The notes below the pieces were generated by a model. The model was not told where the DNA came from. It was given only the letters and a program-made list of their open reading frames with translations, and did no database searches. Shown piece by piece: positions 1-11,489 of a stretch of 64,000 bases of DNA (position 1 is its first letter; each line of letters opens with the position of its first letter). A program made the position numbers and the translations under genes. Source of the stretch: Odobenus rosmarus divergens (lineage: Eukaryota; Chordata; Mammalia; Carnivora; Odobenidae); the NCBI RefSeq assembly GCF_000321225.1, contig NW_004450483.1:967194-1031193 (forward strand), read 5' to 3'.

Positions 1-344
1 GGCTGGAAAGGTAAGACTCTGCCTGATGGGAGGAGCAGGGAGGGCATCTGACCCCCAGTGCAGCCTGAGCCAGGGCGCAGGGGCAGGAACCAACGCGCTC
101 CTTACTGTGGTGAGAGGCGGGGAGGAAGTGCAGGAATGGGGCCCCGGTACCCCACCCATGGTGCTGTTTGTAGAGGCAGAACAATGCAGAGCTGAGGGGT
201 GCTGACTCATCCAGACTCAGCATGAGCCACTGGGGCAGACTCTCCCACCTGGGGGGCCAGGAGCCAGAAGGAAGGACCCTTGGCAACCCAGAGAGGCTCC
301 TGATGGCTTTGTTCCAAGACCTTCTGTGCAGGTCAGTCGGGCTG
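1..344. other. single-copy DNA, no gene seen
   Basis: GC-rich sequence without a recognisable repeat, gene or RNA. Open frames here are short and unlike any known protein. Confidence 0.5.
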
Positions 345-460
345 GAAACGGGCAGGAATGGACACTTTGTATCCCATTTCACAGACAGCACTACTGAGAC
401 CCAAAGCAGCAAGGGCACAGTGATGGTGAGCTCGGTGGCACAGCTGGACTGAGCCTGGGA
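345..460 (-). mobile_element. MIR SINE fragment
   Basis: Reads as the reverse complement of the MIR core: cccatttcacagacagca followed by an actgagacccaaagcagc stretch, which corresponds to the MIR segment usually read as cctcagtttcctcatctg on the other strand. It is old and diverged, with no TSD visible. Confidence 0.55.
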
Positions 461-1080
461 CCCTGTGTTATCATGGCCTGCTCTAGGGGCCTTTGCTGAG
501 GATGAGAAAGGGGGGCTCCAGTCACTCAGGGCTGCGGGCCTACAAACTCCAGCTCGGACCTGCTTCTTGGGGTGACTGAAGGCCTCAGTGGCACCAGGAG
601 AGATCCTGTGTAGTCATGCACCTGCCTCACTCACACACTGTATGCCACCTCATGGCTTCCGCTCCGGTTCTGGGCAGGTGCCACACCCGCTCCTCCGGTC
701 AGGTCCTGTCCCTGTCCCCAGCTAACCCTCAACATCTCCCTCAGAGGGTTGCTCCAGAAGCCTCCCAACCCCACGCGGAGGTCGGGGCTCCCGTGAGACG
801 CGCCTAAGGAGGATGGCTCCTTCCTTGGACCCTGAGCCCATCCATCCTGGCCGAGCATGGGGCACCTGCCATGAGGAGCTCACTCGGGGCCTGTCTCTCC
901 CTTGAACGGACAGCCAGGGAGCAAGCTCCGGGTCCACAGCTCCTGCTCACTTGCTCTCCCTGCACCTGCTCCCGTGCCCACCAGGTGCTCAGAGAGCATG
1001 CTCCACGTGCGGCCGGGGCACAAATGACTGAAAGAATGAACGAATGAAGCAGTGAGTATGTCCAGCGGGCAGGCACTGTG
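461..1080. other. single-copy GC-rich DNA
   Basis: No gene or dated repeat is visible. A short degenerate gaat-type tetramer tract (gaaagaatgaacgaatgaag) lies near 1031-1050. Several short frames on both strands overlap each other and look like chance. Confidence 0.5.
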
Positions 1081-1200
1081 GCAGAATGCCTGGGTTCCAG
1101 CTCAGCTCACTCCTAGCTCTGTGGCTTGGAGCAATTCACACGCCTCTCTGAACCTGTGAGCTTAGCTACAAAAAGCAATGGCAATGGTGTTCTTACAGTG
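1081..1200 (+). mobile_element. MIR SINE fragment
   Basis: The order of landmarks matches MIR: a tgggttccagctcagctc segment, then ctctgtggcttggagcaatt, then cctctctgaacctgtgagctt, then a purine-rich stretch. Only the central part of the element remains. Confidence 0.6.
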
Positions 1201-1239
1201 GGAAACAGAGGGGAGGCAAGTCTGGCAGGCTGACCTTGA

Positions 1240-1700
1240 CCTCTCAAAGATGCATCTGTGTCCTCCCTGATCCCTTGTTAATTCTACTATATTAGGAAAA
1301 GAGAAAAGACTTGGCAGATGTGATTAAGGTAAGAATGCTGAAATGAGGAGATTATGGATTATCAGGGGGATCCTAAACGCCAGAGCAAGTGTCCTTACAA
1401 AAGAGAGGCAGAGGGACACGGAAGAGGAGGAGGCTGTGTAACCATGGGGACGCAGGCTGGAGGGATGTGGCCACAAGCCAAGGAATGCTGGCAGGGGCAA
1501 GTGATGGCTTCCCCCCTAGATCCTGCAGAGGAAGCAACCTCTGCAGTATTGACCCAACAATACTGATTTTAGACTCCTGATCTCCAGAACTGCGAGGGAA
1601 TATATTCCTGTTGTTTCGAGCCACTGAGTTCGTGGCAACTTGCTGGGAGCTAATCCAGTATGCACAGCATATTGTGCTGGTGTGGAGGAGGCCCTTGGGA
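1240..1700 (+). mobile_element. MaLR (MLT1-like) solo LTR
   Basis: This matches the layout of mammalian ERVL-MaLR LTRs: gacttggcagatgtgatta, gattatggattatcaggggg, agtgtccttacaaaagag, acaagccaaggaatgctgg, tccagaactgcgaggga and tattcctgttgtttcgagcc in the expected order. No internal retroviral genes are present, so it is a solo LTR, probably incomplete at its left end. The exact subfamily cannot be fixed by eye. An open frame crossing it (1373-1876 -) is not a gene. Confidence 0.7.
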
Positions 1701-2404
1701 GGGACTGACATCACCATCATTATTACAGTTGCCTTTCTTCTGAGATGGTCAACTCTTAGGGAGCAGGGCCTGTGTGTCATTCCTTGGAGTGGCCTAGCCC
1801 CCGGGAGGTGCTCCACCAGTGGCAAGCTGGCAGGGAAGGGGGGAGTCCCCTCCACGCTGGGAGGGCTTCTGAGCATGCTCGCAGGGCTCTGGAGCGTGCC
1901 TTCCCCCCTGCCGCCCGGATTACACGGTCATTGGCTCCCCATAGCTGAACGCGCCCTGCACACAGCCCTGACTCGCCAACCCCTCCCGCCCCAGGGACCG
2001 CTGGCTCGCATGCCCTCATCCTGCCTTTGGGCTGAGAGGCTACCACCCACCAGGATCACAGGGCCATGGGTGGAGTCAGAGGGCTCAGAGTGGGGAGGCG
2101 GTGACCCCTCTGCTCTTGCCCAGCTGCTCAGGGCCAGGCACCCACTTTCTCAGAAACACTAGGCAGTTGGCCTTGAGCCCGCTGATCAGCTAGAGGGGAA
2201 ATAAATACCCCAAAGCTGGCCTTCCTGCTCTGACCTACTGTCCTCCTCAAACTGGGGCTCCTTAGCACCAGGCCTGGCTGAGCAGGGCAGGCATGTGTCT
2301 GTTTTCTCTAGGGCATCCCTGAAGGGCAAGGTCAGCGCCCGTAGGCCTACTAGCGGATAGAGCTCCAAGGATCTCCTCTGGGCGGAGTTCAATCTCTTCA
2401 GCAA
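1701..2404. other. single-copy GC-rich DNA
   Basis: No gene or repeat is recognised. The 183-aa frame at 1611-2162 (+) begins inside the MaLR-like LTR and resembles nothing known. Confidence 0.5.
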
Positions 2405-2470
2405 GGGTTTTGTGTTGGTTTGGGTTTTGTTTTTCAGTTTTCTGTTTGTTTGGTTGGTTTGCGGTATGTG
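2405..2470. repeat. TG/T-rich low-complexity tract
   Basis: A G/T-only-biased stretch (ggtttgggttttgtttttc and similar) with no fixed period. Confidence 0.7.
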
Positions 2471-2494
2471 AAACTGTACGTTGGCAAGCTTGCT

Positions 2495-2760
2495 CGCCAC
2501 GCCTTCCATATATTAATTTTAAAAGTTCCAGAAATCAAGCCCCTTTCAACATGCACCAAGGGGGTTTGCAACTAGAAAGAGATGTACACTGAATTCTTTT
2601 GGAAAGCACCGGAGAACCGCGCCTCTCAAATCAGAGCCCAATTCACTTTTTTTTTGCGACCATCGGCATGTTCCTATGCATCTGGGCTGCACTCTGCCCA
2701 CGTGGGGAGGCTCTGTAAATCAGCAAAAAGGCTCACTGTAAACAGGGCCTGGGACCACAG
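2495..2760. promoter_or_regulatory. candidate conserved non-coding element
   Basis: AT-rich non-repetitive DNA with a homeodomain-type core (tattaattttaaaag), set in GC-rich surroundings and free of repeats. These are properties seen in mammalian conserved elements. Conservation was not measured, so this is only a candidate. Confidence 0.2.
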
Positions 2761-3264
2761 CATCCAGCCATTAGCTGATTTGTTTGTGTGTTCAAGCCTT
2801 ACTCCCTCGGTCGGCCAACATTCACTGAGCGTGGGCCCTGAGGGAATCAGGTGGGGAGCTGGGGGTCTGAGGAAGACTCAGCCAGCACCCCACACCTAGG
2901 AATTCAAAAACTCAACGGACAAGTGCTGCACCAGGTGTGTCTGGGTCAACTCTGACTTTCCCAGGGCTCACCTTAAACCCATACTCGTACTGATCCCAGC
3001 AGAGTGCATCAATTGCCATGAAGCTGTGGTGATGACAAGCTGTTAGGGTGATGATCCTGGGGGCGCACCCCAGATCCAGCCATGAGTTCAGGAAATCACA
3101 GCCCCCTGAGCCTATGGTTCACCTCAGTGCCTTGACAGAATCATGGGTCTGGGACCTCTGGGGTCATGGAGGAGAGTGGACACCAACTGTAGCCTACAAA
3201 GAGTATACAAGGTACCAGAGCAGAAAGAAGGGTGGGAGGGAAAGAATTCATTCACTCTGTTGGG
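2761..3264. other. single-copy DNA
   Basis: No gene or repeat recognised. Confidence 0.45.
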
Positions 3265-3420
3265 GCAATCTGAGAAGGCTTCCTGCAGGAGGTGGCATCT
3301 GAAACTGGGTCTCAACTCTTATAGAGAAATGGAAAGGAGGCAGTGAGTGGTGCAGGCCTGGTGTTCCGAGGCAGGAGGACAGCTGAACAAAGAGCAGGTC
3401 ATATCAGGGAATAGCTACCA
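3265..3420 (+). mobile_element. ancient interspersed repeat, family uncertain
   Basis: Contains gaaggcttcctgcaggagg, then ggcatctgaaactgggtctc and a later gaggcaggaggacagc. The same order of motifs recurs near 25.3 kb and 54.0 kb in this window and is common in mammalian genomes. I cannot name the family with certainty. Confidence 0.4.
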
Positions 3421-3539
3421 GAGTCCAGGAGCTGAAAGGCAGACCACACAGCTGATGGGAGAGGAATGTGTGGGAAAAACCTTAAGGAAATGTTGATAAC
3501 TTGACCTGGGTTATACAAGGAATTTCTCTTCATCCAGAC

Positions 3540-4500
3540 ACTTCCCTGTGGGAGTGAAGAAAACAAACACAAACTGAGAGAAGATATCTGCAACACAGAT
3601 AACTAATTATGGAATGAGTGGCCTTCATATATAAAAAGCTTGTTCACATCAATATGAAAAAGGCAACTCCGTACAGAAATGAGCAAAATAACTCCAAAGG
3701 CACTTTGCAAGCAGGAAACATTACTGGCCAATAAACACAGGAAAGGATGCTCAGCCTCATCAGTAATCAGGGAAATAGAAAATCCAAATCACAGGAGATA
3801 CGAAAATTGAGGCAACCATTTAAACGTTGCTGACATTACCCTGGTAACAAGGATGTGGAGTGAGCTGAGCCCTCAAGCCCTGCTGGTGGCAAAACCAGCC
3901 AAGCAAAAGTCTGGCAACATCTGGGGGTAAAATGTGAATAACCCATGACTCAGCGATTTCACTCCTGGACACGCATTTACTCTAAGGAACAGCCAGCTAT
4001 CCAGGGGGCCTGGAGGACGGTACGAGAGCATTCGCTGCAATAATGTTCAAAATTGCCAAAACAAAACAAAACAAAAAAATTGCCAAAACACAGGCACATC
4101 CCAGATGCCTGTCAATACAGACTGCCCCAGAGTAGTCACAATTCATGAATAAGAGTCTCAGGCATTGACGGGTGAATCTCTGGAACATAATTTGACCCAT
4201 GAAAGTAGTTTCCCAACGAATCTGCTTGCAATGATTCTGTTTATACCCAGCCCACAGAGCAAAACTAAACAATGTGTTGTTAGGGGAGTCAGACATAAGG
4301 TGCAACTGTCATGGATGCAAGAGGATGAGAAACTCCAAATCCCAGAGCGTGGCAGGAGGGGGAGCCCCTGGGGCAGGACCGTGGAGACCCCAAATGTGCC
4401 GGCATGTCCCCAATCCTTAGGCCAGGCAGGGAATGACAGTGTATGATATCATGACTCCCTATAACTTAACCATGCTTCCGCTCTTCCTTTTGTGTGTCTT
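3540..4500 (+). mobile_element. old L1 3' end (ORF2 remnant plus 3' UTR)
   Basis: Follows the L1 ORF2 end and 3' UTR in order: gagagaagatatctgcaaca, tggccaataaacacaggaaa, cctcatcagtaatcagggaa, ggatgtggagtgagc, ctcagcgatttcactcctgg, and later aaaactaaacaatgtgttgtt. It is heavily mutated and has no intact reading frame. A short (aaaac)n stretch lies at about 4056-4078. No TSD was found. Confidence 0.75.
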
Positions 4501-6732
4501 CAATAGTAAATAAGCCTAAAGCTTAAAAGAGGAGGGCCGGCTTCTGGTTCGAAGTTGGCTGAGTGGACGGGGGGCTCTGTGGTGGGGAGCAGAGCGACCG
4601 CGGGGCTGGTCGTGAACTTGTGTGGGCTGCTGGGAAGCCTTTGGGGGCTCAGTGGTTGTCTCCCTGCCACCCAGTGGGCTCCTCTTGGCTTCTCCATCCG
4701 TCTGCTGTCCGGGCTCCCTGCTGGCCAGCCCCAGCCCGTCCGACAGGCCTGCTCTGCGGCCGACACACGTCTTTATACACAGGCAGTCCATTCGACCCTC
4801 CGCTCACCCCGTTCCCATTACAGACCCGCACACTCCAGCAGACCTAGCCGAGCGCCAACTTTCAGCTGTCACTCCCTACGCAGAGCCATAATAAAGAAAT
4901 CACTGTTTTCAGCTGACAAAGAGCAGATTTCTTACTAAGTAAACACTGATGTTTTGGTAGGGAAATTAGGTTATAAAACTGCGCCTACAAAGGAGGCCAT
5001 ACACATGGACTTGGTTAAGATCTAGCCACACAGGCAAGAGGGGTTAATTCAATTGCCCACCCTTTATCACATTTTTGTCCCTTTGGAACAGAAGGATAGG
5101 AAGGTTATGGGCTTTTTCAAGTATAAAAACTAAAAAAGCATAAAAGACAAGAGGGAAGTTATCAAGGAGACTTTTTTTCCTAGCAAAGTGATGACTTGCA
5201 CAGCGCTGGGGTGGGGGAGAGACCTTGGATGTGAGCCATGTGTTGGGGGGTGGTGAGGCAGGAACACAGCTGGCCCCAAGGAAGAGGCCCTGGGGGAACC
5301 AGGCCTAGATTAGGCCCTCTCCAAGTGACCTGTGGTGTGGGTTAACCTCTGGGGATGGGAGGCCTTTGTCTGTAAGAACAGCCAACCTTGGCTGAGCATA
5401 GCTGAGCCGAAGCTTCCAGAAAGTCACAGCTCTATGGGGACTGTCCTATCACAGGGCAAATGCAAGGGGGGTGGACCCGGAGCCATGGAAGGAAGGAGAC
5501 ATGTGGTCTTGGGGCAGGAGGAGCCTTCAGGAAAAGGAGGGGTTTCATTACACTGCCCTCGGGGTCTGGGTTTAAGCCATGAGAAAAGTCCAGGCGGGGG
5601 GGTGGGCTACACACAGGGAAACTCCTCCACAGTGAGAATTCTTCAACTCTGGCCTCTCCTGCCAAAGTGGTTGTGGAATTTCCTTTCCTGGATGCCTGTC
5701 AAAACGAGATGGATAATCTCAAATAGTTTAGATAAAAGTCTTCTTAGAGGTGGGTGTGCGGCTGATTTTTACCAAACTTTCGAGTCCATTAGTGGGTACA
5801 GTGGAAAGGGCTCCTCTTCATACTGGCATCTGTGTCGACCTGGGAGTGGAGGCCCCGCACTGGAACAGGGGCAACCCCAAGAAGACCATGGAGCCCCACG
5901 GCAGGCTGGGGCTAGGGGTGGGATCGGGAGAGACAGGCCTCCCATGCCTTCCTCCTGGTAAACGTTTCCCATTCCTGGCTTCCTAGTGTCCCGGGCTTCC
6001 CGGCCCCCCTTTCTAACACACCACTCTGTAACTGCCCCATTTCTCCTCCTTCCCCTCCAAGACCATAAGATATGTGTGGGCAGCAAGGCTGGGCCTCCTT
6101 GGGCCTGGATCCCCAACACCTGACCCGAGGCTGGCCCCTCCTAGGCACGGGGTGGTTGACGTCAGAGGAATAAGCACTAAGAACTTCCCCACCTGAGTTA
6201 AGCAACAGCTAAACTTGACTTGCTTGGGCAGGGCAGGTCAAGTTCATGTGTCAGAAACGCAGCTCTGGCAGGAGAGAATGGGAGAAGGGGCTCCCACGGT
6301 GCCAACGTATTTCTTCATCTCCGTGGGCACCAGGGCAAGTAAGCGATGCAGCAGTGCTAACTGCAGCAAGCCTCGGGGGCAGGGTACCGCTCAAGAATCC
6401 CAACAGGTGTTGACTAAGGCCGGTAGGCGTGACCTCCAGTGACAGCCCCTGGGACACGGTAAATCCAGCAGTCAGGAACTGGGCTGAATGAATGCATTCT
6501 GGGCCCTGGCATCAGCTTCCACAGAGTGGACACCCCAGACATGTGCACTGGGAGAGGACCCCACCTCAAAGGCCAATCTGTCCCATAACTGAAAATTTAC
6601 TCTTAGTGATTATTTCCTTTGGATTGATCATTGTTCCGTTCCCTTGTCTGCCAGCAGGGATAACCGCCTGTAGCCCTAAGACTTACAAGGAGATGCCACT
6701 TCCTCTCCAAGGACAATCACGGCACAGAGAAA
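4501..6732. other. single-copy DNA, no gene seen
   Basis: About 2.2 kb without a recognisable repeat. 4540-4870 is GC-rich, with many overlapping short frames on both strands. 4890-5180 is AT-rich and could hold conserved sequence. The 209-aa frame at 5332-5961 (+) has no similarity I recognise and no exon-like features. Confidence 0.5.
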
Positions 6733-6900
6733 AGCTCAGGATTAAAGGTCAGTTCTCACTTACTGAGTGATCTTGGGAAGTTCTTAAATTCTGGGAACCT
6801 CGAGTTTTCTCGAGTTTTCTGCTGTATGAAATGGGGAGAATATCACCTACCTTATAGGGTGTTGGGGGGGGACTGGATATGATGCCATTTGCCCAGCACC
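6733..6900 (+). mobile_element. MIR SINE
   Basis: Order of MIR landmarks: cttactgagtgatcttggga, a pyrimidine stretch, tgtatgaaatggggagaata, tcacctaccttatagggtgtt. It contains an exact 10-bp tandem doublet (cgagttttct twice, 6801-6820) that is not part of the usual element. Confidence 0.75.
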
Positions 6901-6964
6901 CAGCAGGGTGCCTGGAATGAAGTGTGGGTTTACTTCTGGTCTCGACACAAGGGTGAAAAGAGCA

Positions 6965-7170
6965 AATCACTGTCCAGTGCTCGCTATGTAGCAGGGGCTG
7001 TTCTATGTGCTTTATACATACTCCCTCACCTTATCCTCAAAACCACCCCATGGGTTCCTCTTGTATCCCCATTTTAGAGATGGGGAAGCCAAGGCTCATG
7101 GGAGGTTAAACTGTCAGCCCAAACATAGAGGGTATAAATAGCGTAGGTAGGATTTGAACCCTGGCCCTAC
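6965..7170 (-). mobile_element. MIR SINE
   Basis: Reverse-complement MIR: tgctttatacatactccctc, ccttatcctcaaaaccaccc, ccccattttagagatgggga, then ggatttgaaccctggcc at the right end. Long and fairly complete. Starts only about 65 bp after the preceding MIR, which lies in the opposite orientation. Confidence 0.8.
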
Positions 7171-7644
7171 CCCACTCTGCCCACATCCTGGGGGTGTGGG
7201 ACGGGCTATGCCAAGGTGATGGGGGCCCAGCGGGACAGGAGAAGAACCAGAAAGACCACCTCTCAACTTTGCAGGACCTTCCCACCAGGAAGCCCCTCCC
7301 CACACCTGCTTTGCATGCCCTCCCCCACTGCAGACCCGCCTCATTTCTGCACATCAAGATTTGCTTCACTCCCAGGGCCCCTGCTGCCCTGGGCTGACCA
7401 CACGGGCTCTCTCCAAAGCCCAGAGCCAGGCAGTTCCTCTTCTGCGAGGGGCTGGCGTTCAGCACGGATCAAAGAGCGGGCCGGCTTATCAGACACGCTC
7501 CTCATTAAACTTTTACAGGCCAGATTCCATTATAAATGAGCTGTCTGTCCCACACCGCAGAGCACGTTCCCGGAGCTGGGAATCTGAAGACCTCGGAGCC
7601 GGGAGAGTCTTTAGCAGAGGCGTCAGTGCGGACAGGGGCCCTCT
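7171..7644. other. single-copy DNA
   Basis: GC-rich sequence with no recognised element. Confidence 0.45.
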
Positions 7645-7830
7645 AGGGTTAAACTGCCCGGGTTCCAGTCACAGCTTCGCTACTTACTAGGAGGATGTCG
7701 CTAGCGAAAGCAGGCAACCGCACTGTGCCTCAGTTTCTCCTCTTAGCAAGAGGGAGTGACAATGCTGCCTTCCTCATAGGGGGCTGATGAGGGTTACGTG
7801 GTATAATCCAGAGGGCTGGCCCCGGGCTGC
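7645..7830 (+). mobile_element. MIR SINE
   Basis: ctgcccgggttccagtcaca, cttcgctacttactaggag, actgtgcctcagtttctcct and ccttcctcatagggggctga follow the MIR order closely. Confidence 0.8.
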
Positions 7831-8394
7831 TGGGACTGCACCTCAGTTAGCCTGGCCCCAGCATCCGGCTGCCCACAGGGGTCTCAAAGGCACACTTACA
7901 TCACCATGAGCTGAGGCTCCACACCTATTTGCCACCCAGTCCTCAGACAGCTAAGGGAAGAGAGACAGCTGCCCTACAAACTCCCTAGTCCCAGAGTTCT
8001 CTGGGCTCCGTGTCTCCCCGCTCTCTAGCTGCTCTGAAGTCCTGGTCGGCTACAGCAGGTTTAAAGGAGCACTCACTGGAGATAAAAGGCCAACTCGGAC
8101 TCCAGTGAGGAGGAGAACAAGGCCTCTGGTGGGCAGCCCTGGGCCCACCCAGCATCTCAGCCCAGAAGCCAGGCAGAGAGGCCCTTCCGCCCACTCTTTC
8201 TTCCATGAATCTCTGAACAGAAGTGCGCATATTTGCTGAGGGAAGAGAATGTTCTTTGTGAAACACAAAGCCAGTCCTCTCTGAACCGTGAACCTAATTG
8301 TGTGGTGCCAAGAATAAAGAAGAAAATATTACTATCTTCCTGTTCCTCGGTGACGGGCTGAGGACAGGGCTCTCAGGGACCTAGGACGATGCAG
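7831..8394. other. single-copy DNA
   Basis: No gene or repeat recognised. Confidence 0.45.
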
Positions 8395-8730
8395 GCTGTG
8401 TGTTTATTAATCTCACGATGAGCAGGTGCAGTTTTTATTTAACACTGACCTTGGGAAAAGCCATCTTCAAATCCCTCCAGATTAGAAAGTTCAGGAGCTC
8501 AGCCAGCAACAGCACTACTTTCTTAAGTGAAGCGCACCAACAGAGGGGCTAAACATCCCCATTAATATGCAGTCACCGCTCCCAGGGGGCTCTGGGTAAT
8601 TTGCACGCGCAACAAAGTGTGCAGATGATGGTGGAAGGCGGAGGTCCTCGCACCCACCAGCTGGCGTTTCCTCTTTTCTTAAAGTACCTGGGCCAGCATG
8701 TTGATTTTGCATGAATTGATAGCTAAGCCC
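8395..8730. promoter_or_regulatory. candidate conserved non-coding element
   Basis: Repeat-free block with several homeodomain- or POU-like AT cores (tttattaatctc, ccattaatatgcag, gcatgaattgatag) and an E-box-like cagctg-type core (ccagctggc). It resembles mammalian developmental enhancers in composition. This is an impression only. Confidence 0.25.
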
Positions 8731-9149
8731 CAGAGCCATCTGTCCCCAGCAGGACCCCCTCCTCCTCTCTCCTTGTCTCTCAGGGTGGCCTTGGGCCGTG
8801 ACCGCTGGAACCCTGCTCACCAACTACAGCTCAAGATCAAGTGATCTGCAGGGGAGCGACTCGTGGTGGTCAGCTCTAGAGCCTAGGCAGGTGGTGCGGG
8901 TCACGGAGGTCAGAGGTCAGGTATGGAACCAGGCAAGAGGAGAGAGAAGGGGACTGTCCTTCCTGTGGCTGAGACGTTGTAGCTGTCTTCGTTCCATATG
9001 CTCATCCCCTTTCGCAAGCCGAGAATATGGACAGCTTTAGGTCAACTTGTGGGCACTGCATCTGTGAATGGGTGATAAAAAGGAACCAGGGGATTTTTAA
9101 CACCCCATACTTCGAAGTCGTTATCATTGAGAGAAGAAGCCCTACAGCC
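8731..9149. other. single-copy DNA
   Basis: No gene or repeat recognised. Confidence 0.45.
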
Positions 9150-9270
9150 TGCTGATTTGATGACTCTGGCAAGGCAACAAACAGCTCCGGGCCTATTTTC
9201 TTGGGTATAAAATAAGCAGGGTGGCCTGCGGTGGTCCCCAGACTCTGGCCTGTAGGTAAACAAGCAGATA
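9150..9270 (+). mobile_element. MIR SINE fragment
   Basis: gatgactctggcaaggcaac followed by ctccgggcctattttcttgg and gtataaaataagcagggtgg matches the MIR order (ctgtgtgacc..., cctcagtttcctc..., gtaaaatgagg). Confidence 0.5.
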
Positions 9271-10289
9271 CTCAGTCCTCACCCTAGCCTGAAAGAGCCA
9301 GAACTTCTGGGACTGGACCGAAGAACATGCATCTTTAAGACACAGCCGAGTTCAGATTGGCAGCCAGGTTTGAGAACTGCAGCACGAGATGGTCTCGGTA
9401 ACCCCTCTGGGCGGGAAGCAGCTGGAACTGGTCTGCTCTGAAGCCCCAGGGCAAAGCTGGGATGAGAAGGACCCCATAAGCAACATGGGGAATCGAAGGG
9501 CAACCCCAGCCTCCTGAACCAGGAACCTGAACTTCTACCTTCCCCGACAGGACATGGGTTGATCCTGGTTCAGGGCAGCCCATACTCCTGCTTGTGTGAC
9601 TGCATACACGGGGCAAATGGAGAGCTCCAGCTGGGGGGCCCACAGTGCCATGCCTCAGCCTCTGTCCCCACAACACCCGGCAAGCCTGTTTCCTAGGGGC
9701 AGGGGCCAGCAAGGGATCCAAAGAGGTCCCCTATCCCACCAGCAGTTGCAAGGCTATGGAAAGTCTGCAGGGAGTGTTTGCCCCCATCCCCTGGCTGGCC
9801 TTCTCTTCTTGCCCTTGAGAATGGACTCTTGGACCCTCAGGATCATAACCTCATGGGGTTGGGGGTGGTCACAAGAGAACCTCGCCTGACCAACACGAAC
9901 AACCCCTCTACCCATTTATCTCCCCGACATGTGTGGTTTACACAGATAAGAAATGCTGCCCCAGGAGTCCATGGGCAGTGCCATCTACTCTTCTAGAACC
10001 ACCTGAGCATTAGAGAGCTATGCAAACCCTGCTGTGGGTTTGTACTTCTAGGAGACGCGGGAAGGTGGCTGTCAGGATGGGGCGGGGGCATCCATGAAGA
10101 AGCCGGCCCCACGTGCTGGCTGAGTTCCCACATGCTGCACCCCATGCCCCACTCTTCCCTGTGTGGCTGCCTATGGGAGGGGAGGGCCGTCACCTGGACC
10201 CTGGGACCTTTGCCGTGTTCCCCCCACTTCTGCCCATCTCCTAACTGCTCCTACAGGTGTCCTGGAACCAAATCTGACCACTCCCTCTT
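9271..10289. other. single-copy DNA
   Basis: About 1 kb of GC-rich DNA with no clear repeat or gene. The 128-aa frame at 9335-9721 (-) resembles nothing known. Confidence 0.45.
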
Positions 10290-10500
10290 ACTCCTGGTTG
10301 CCGAGAGGATAAAGTCCAAATTCTTCAACTGGGAGAAAAAAGACCCCTCCTCTCTCTATCCCCAATGGTACTCCTTCTGTCCTGTTTTCCACCTTCTTAT
10401 GTCACAGCCGCAAGACAGAATCCTCTTCAAAGGTCATGCCATGGCCTGCCTCTGCCACAAGGTGCCTGGGCCTGCCATGACCCCCGCCCTCATAAGCAAA
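10290..10500 (+). mobile_element. L2 LINE fragment
   Basis: aggataaagtccaaattctt and later catggcctgcctctgcca match the L2 3' region (aaatccaaactccttagc... in the consensus as remembered). It is old and diverged. Confidence 0.45.
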
Positions 10501-10504
10501 TAGC

Positions 10505-10715
10505 AACCGTCAGAATCATCATTGTTAACATCTGCTCAATGTTTCCAAACTGTTCTCGCTGCTTTATTTATATGATCCCATTGAATCCTCAAAATAACTC
10601 CATAGATGGGGTAGGTACTGTCACGACGCCCGATTACAGATGGAAAACTGAGGTTTATTCATTCGGGTTGGTAAGCTCTCCCAAGTTCAGAGCCAGGGTT
10701 CCAGGCCAGCTAGCG
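10505..10715 (-). mobile_element. MIR SINE
   Basis: Reverse-complement MIR: ctgctttatttatatgatcc, cattgaatcctcaaaataac, tagatggggtaggtactgtc, gattacagatggaaaactga in order. Confidence 0.75.
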
Positions 10716-10734
10716 GGGCAGGGCTGGTGACAGA

Positions 10735-11010
10735 TCACTCCTACGGCTCCGGTGGCGAGCACAACCAGCTCGCGGTGGAGCACTGCACGCGGAGCCCTTG
10801 CGCACAAGGTGCCCAATCCCTGGGCCGTGAGGACCACGAGAGCCAATGGGCGGTGGCCCCGGCGCGGAGCGGTAGACCGAGGCTCCCACTCGGGCTGACA
10901 AGAGATGACACCGCACCTCATTTGCTGCGCAACGTTTGTGTAATTAGACACATTAGGCGCCGCGGAGGAGGCGTGGGCTACAGCAGGGGCTTGACGGATT
11001 GGGCACTCCA
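10735..11010. promoter_or_regulatory. CpG-dense block with CCAAT and GC boxes
   Basis: By hand count there are about 24 CpG dinucleotides in 10741-10980, roughly one every 10 bp, far above the rest of the window. A CCAAT box (agccaatggg, 10851-10860) overlaps a GC-box-like gggcgg (10858-10863), and a homeodomain core (gtgtaattag) follows at about 10939. This is what an unmethylated CpG-island promoter or regulatory element looks like. No first exon with a convincing coding start is attached. It could be a non-coding RNA promoter, an orphan CpG island or an enhancer. Confidence 0.45.
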
Positions 11011-11489
11011 CTGGGCTCCTCTCGCATTAATCACACAAGCCAGAGCCACGGGACCGTTGTTTTCTTAGAGGCCTTGTCCTGTTTCCATCTGAGGCACGGA
11101 GGGGGAAGGGTGAAAGGGTCCCGAAGCACTCGCCATGTCCCCCTGTGGCCAGGTGGGGACCGACCGCCTGAGGCTAATGGGGAGCCCCTGGGAGCCCACC
11201 CCGGCAGGGCGCGGGGCTCTGGGAACACAGCACTGCTGCCCATCACCACTTGGGTGTTAACCTGGACAGGCCGGCCCCGGCTGGGGAGGGGAGGCCAGCA
11301 CGCCCACCTTGGCGGGGATGACACGGGGCAAATCGGTGTGCCTCTCTGAAGCCCAGCACCTGTGCTCCCGAGGCCGTCAACAAGGCACACCTGCCTCCCA
11401 GCAGAGCCCGGCTGCCCCAGGCCCTGCACACGCTGTTGACACCCTTTATTGTATTCTACTGGGTGATGTCACGCTGGCCACTGGGGTTT
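11011..11489. other. single-copy GC-rich DNA
   Basis: Continues from the CpG-dense block. A cgcattaatcacacaagc motif near 11024 is homeodomain-like. No repeat or gene recognised. Confidence 0.45.

Noticed and set aside
1240..1700. Possible complete endogenous retrovirus
   Set aside because: Only a MaLR-type LTR is present here and at 11.5 and 26.9 kb; there are no internal gag, pol or env-like sequences.
5332..5961. 209-aa open frame (+)
   Set aside because: No domain, signal or family resemblance, and competing frames on both strands.
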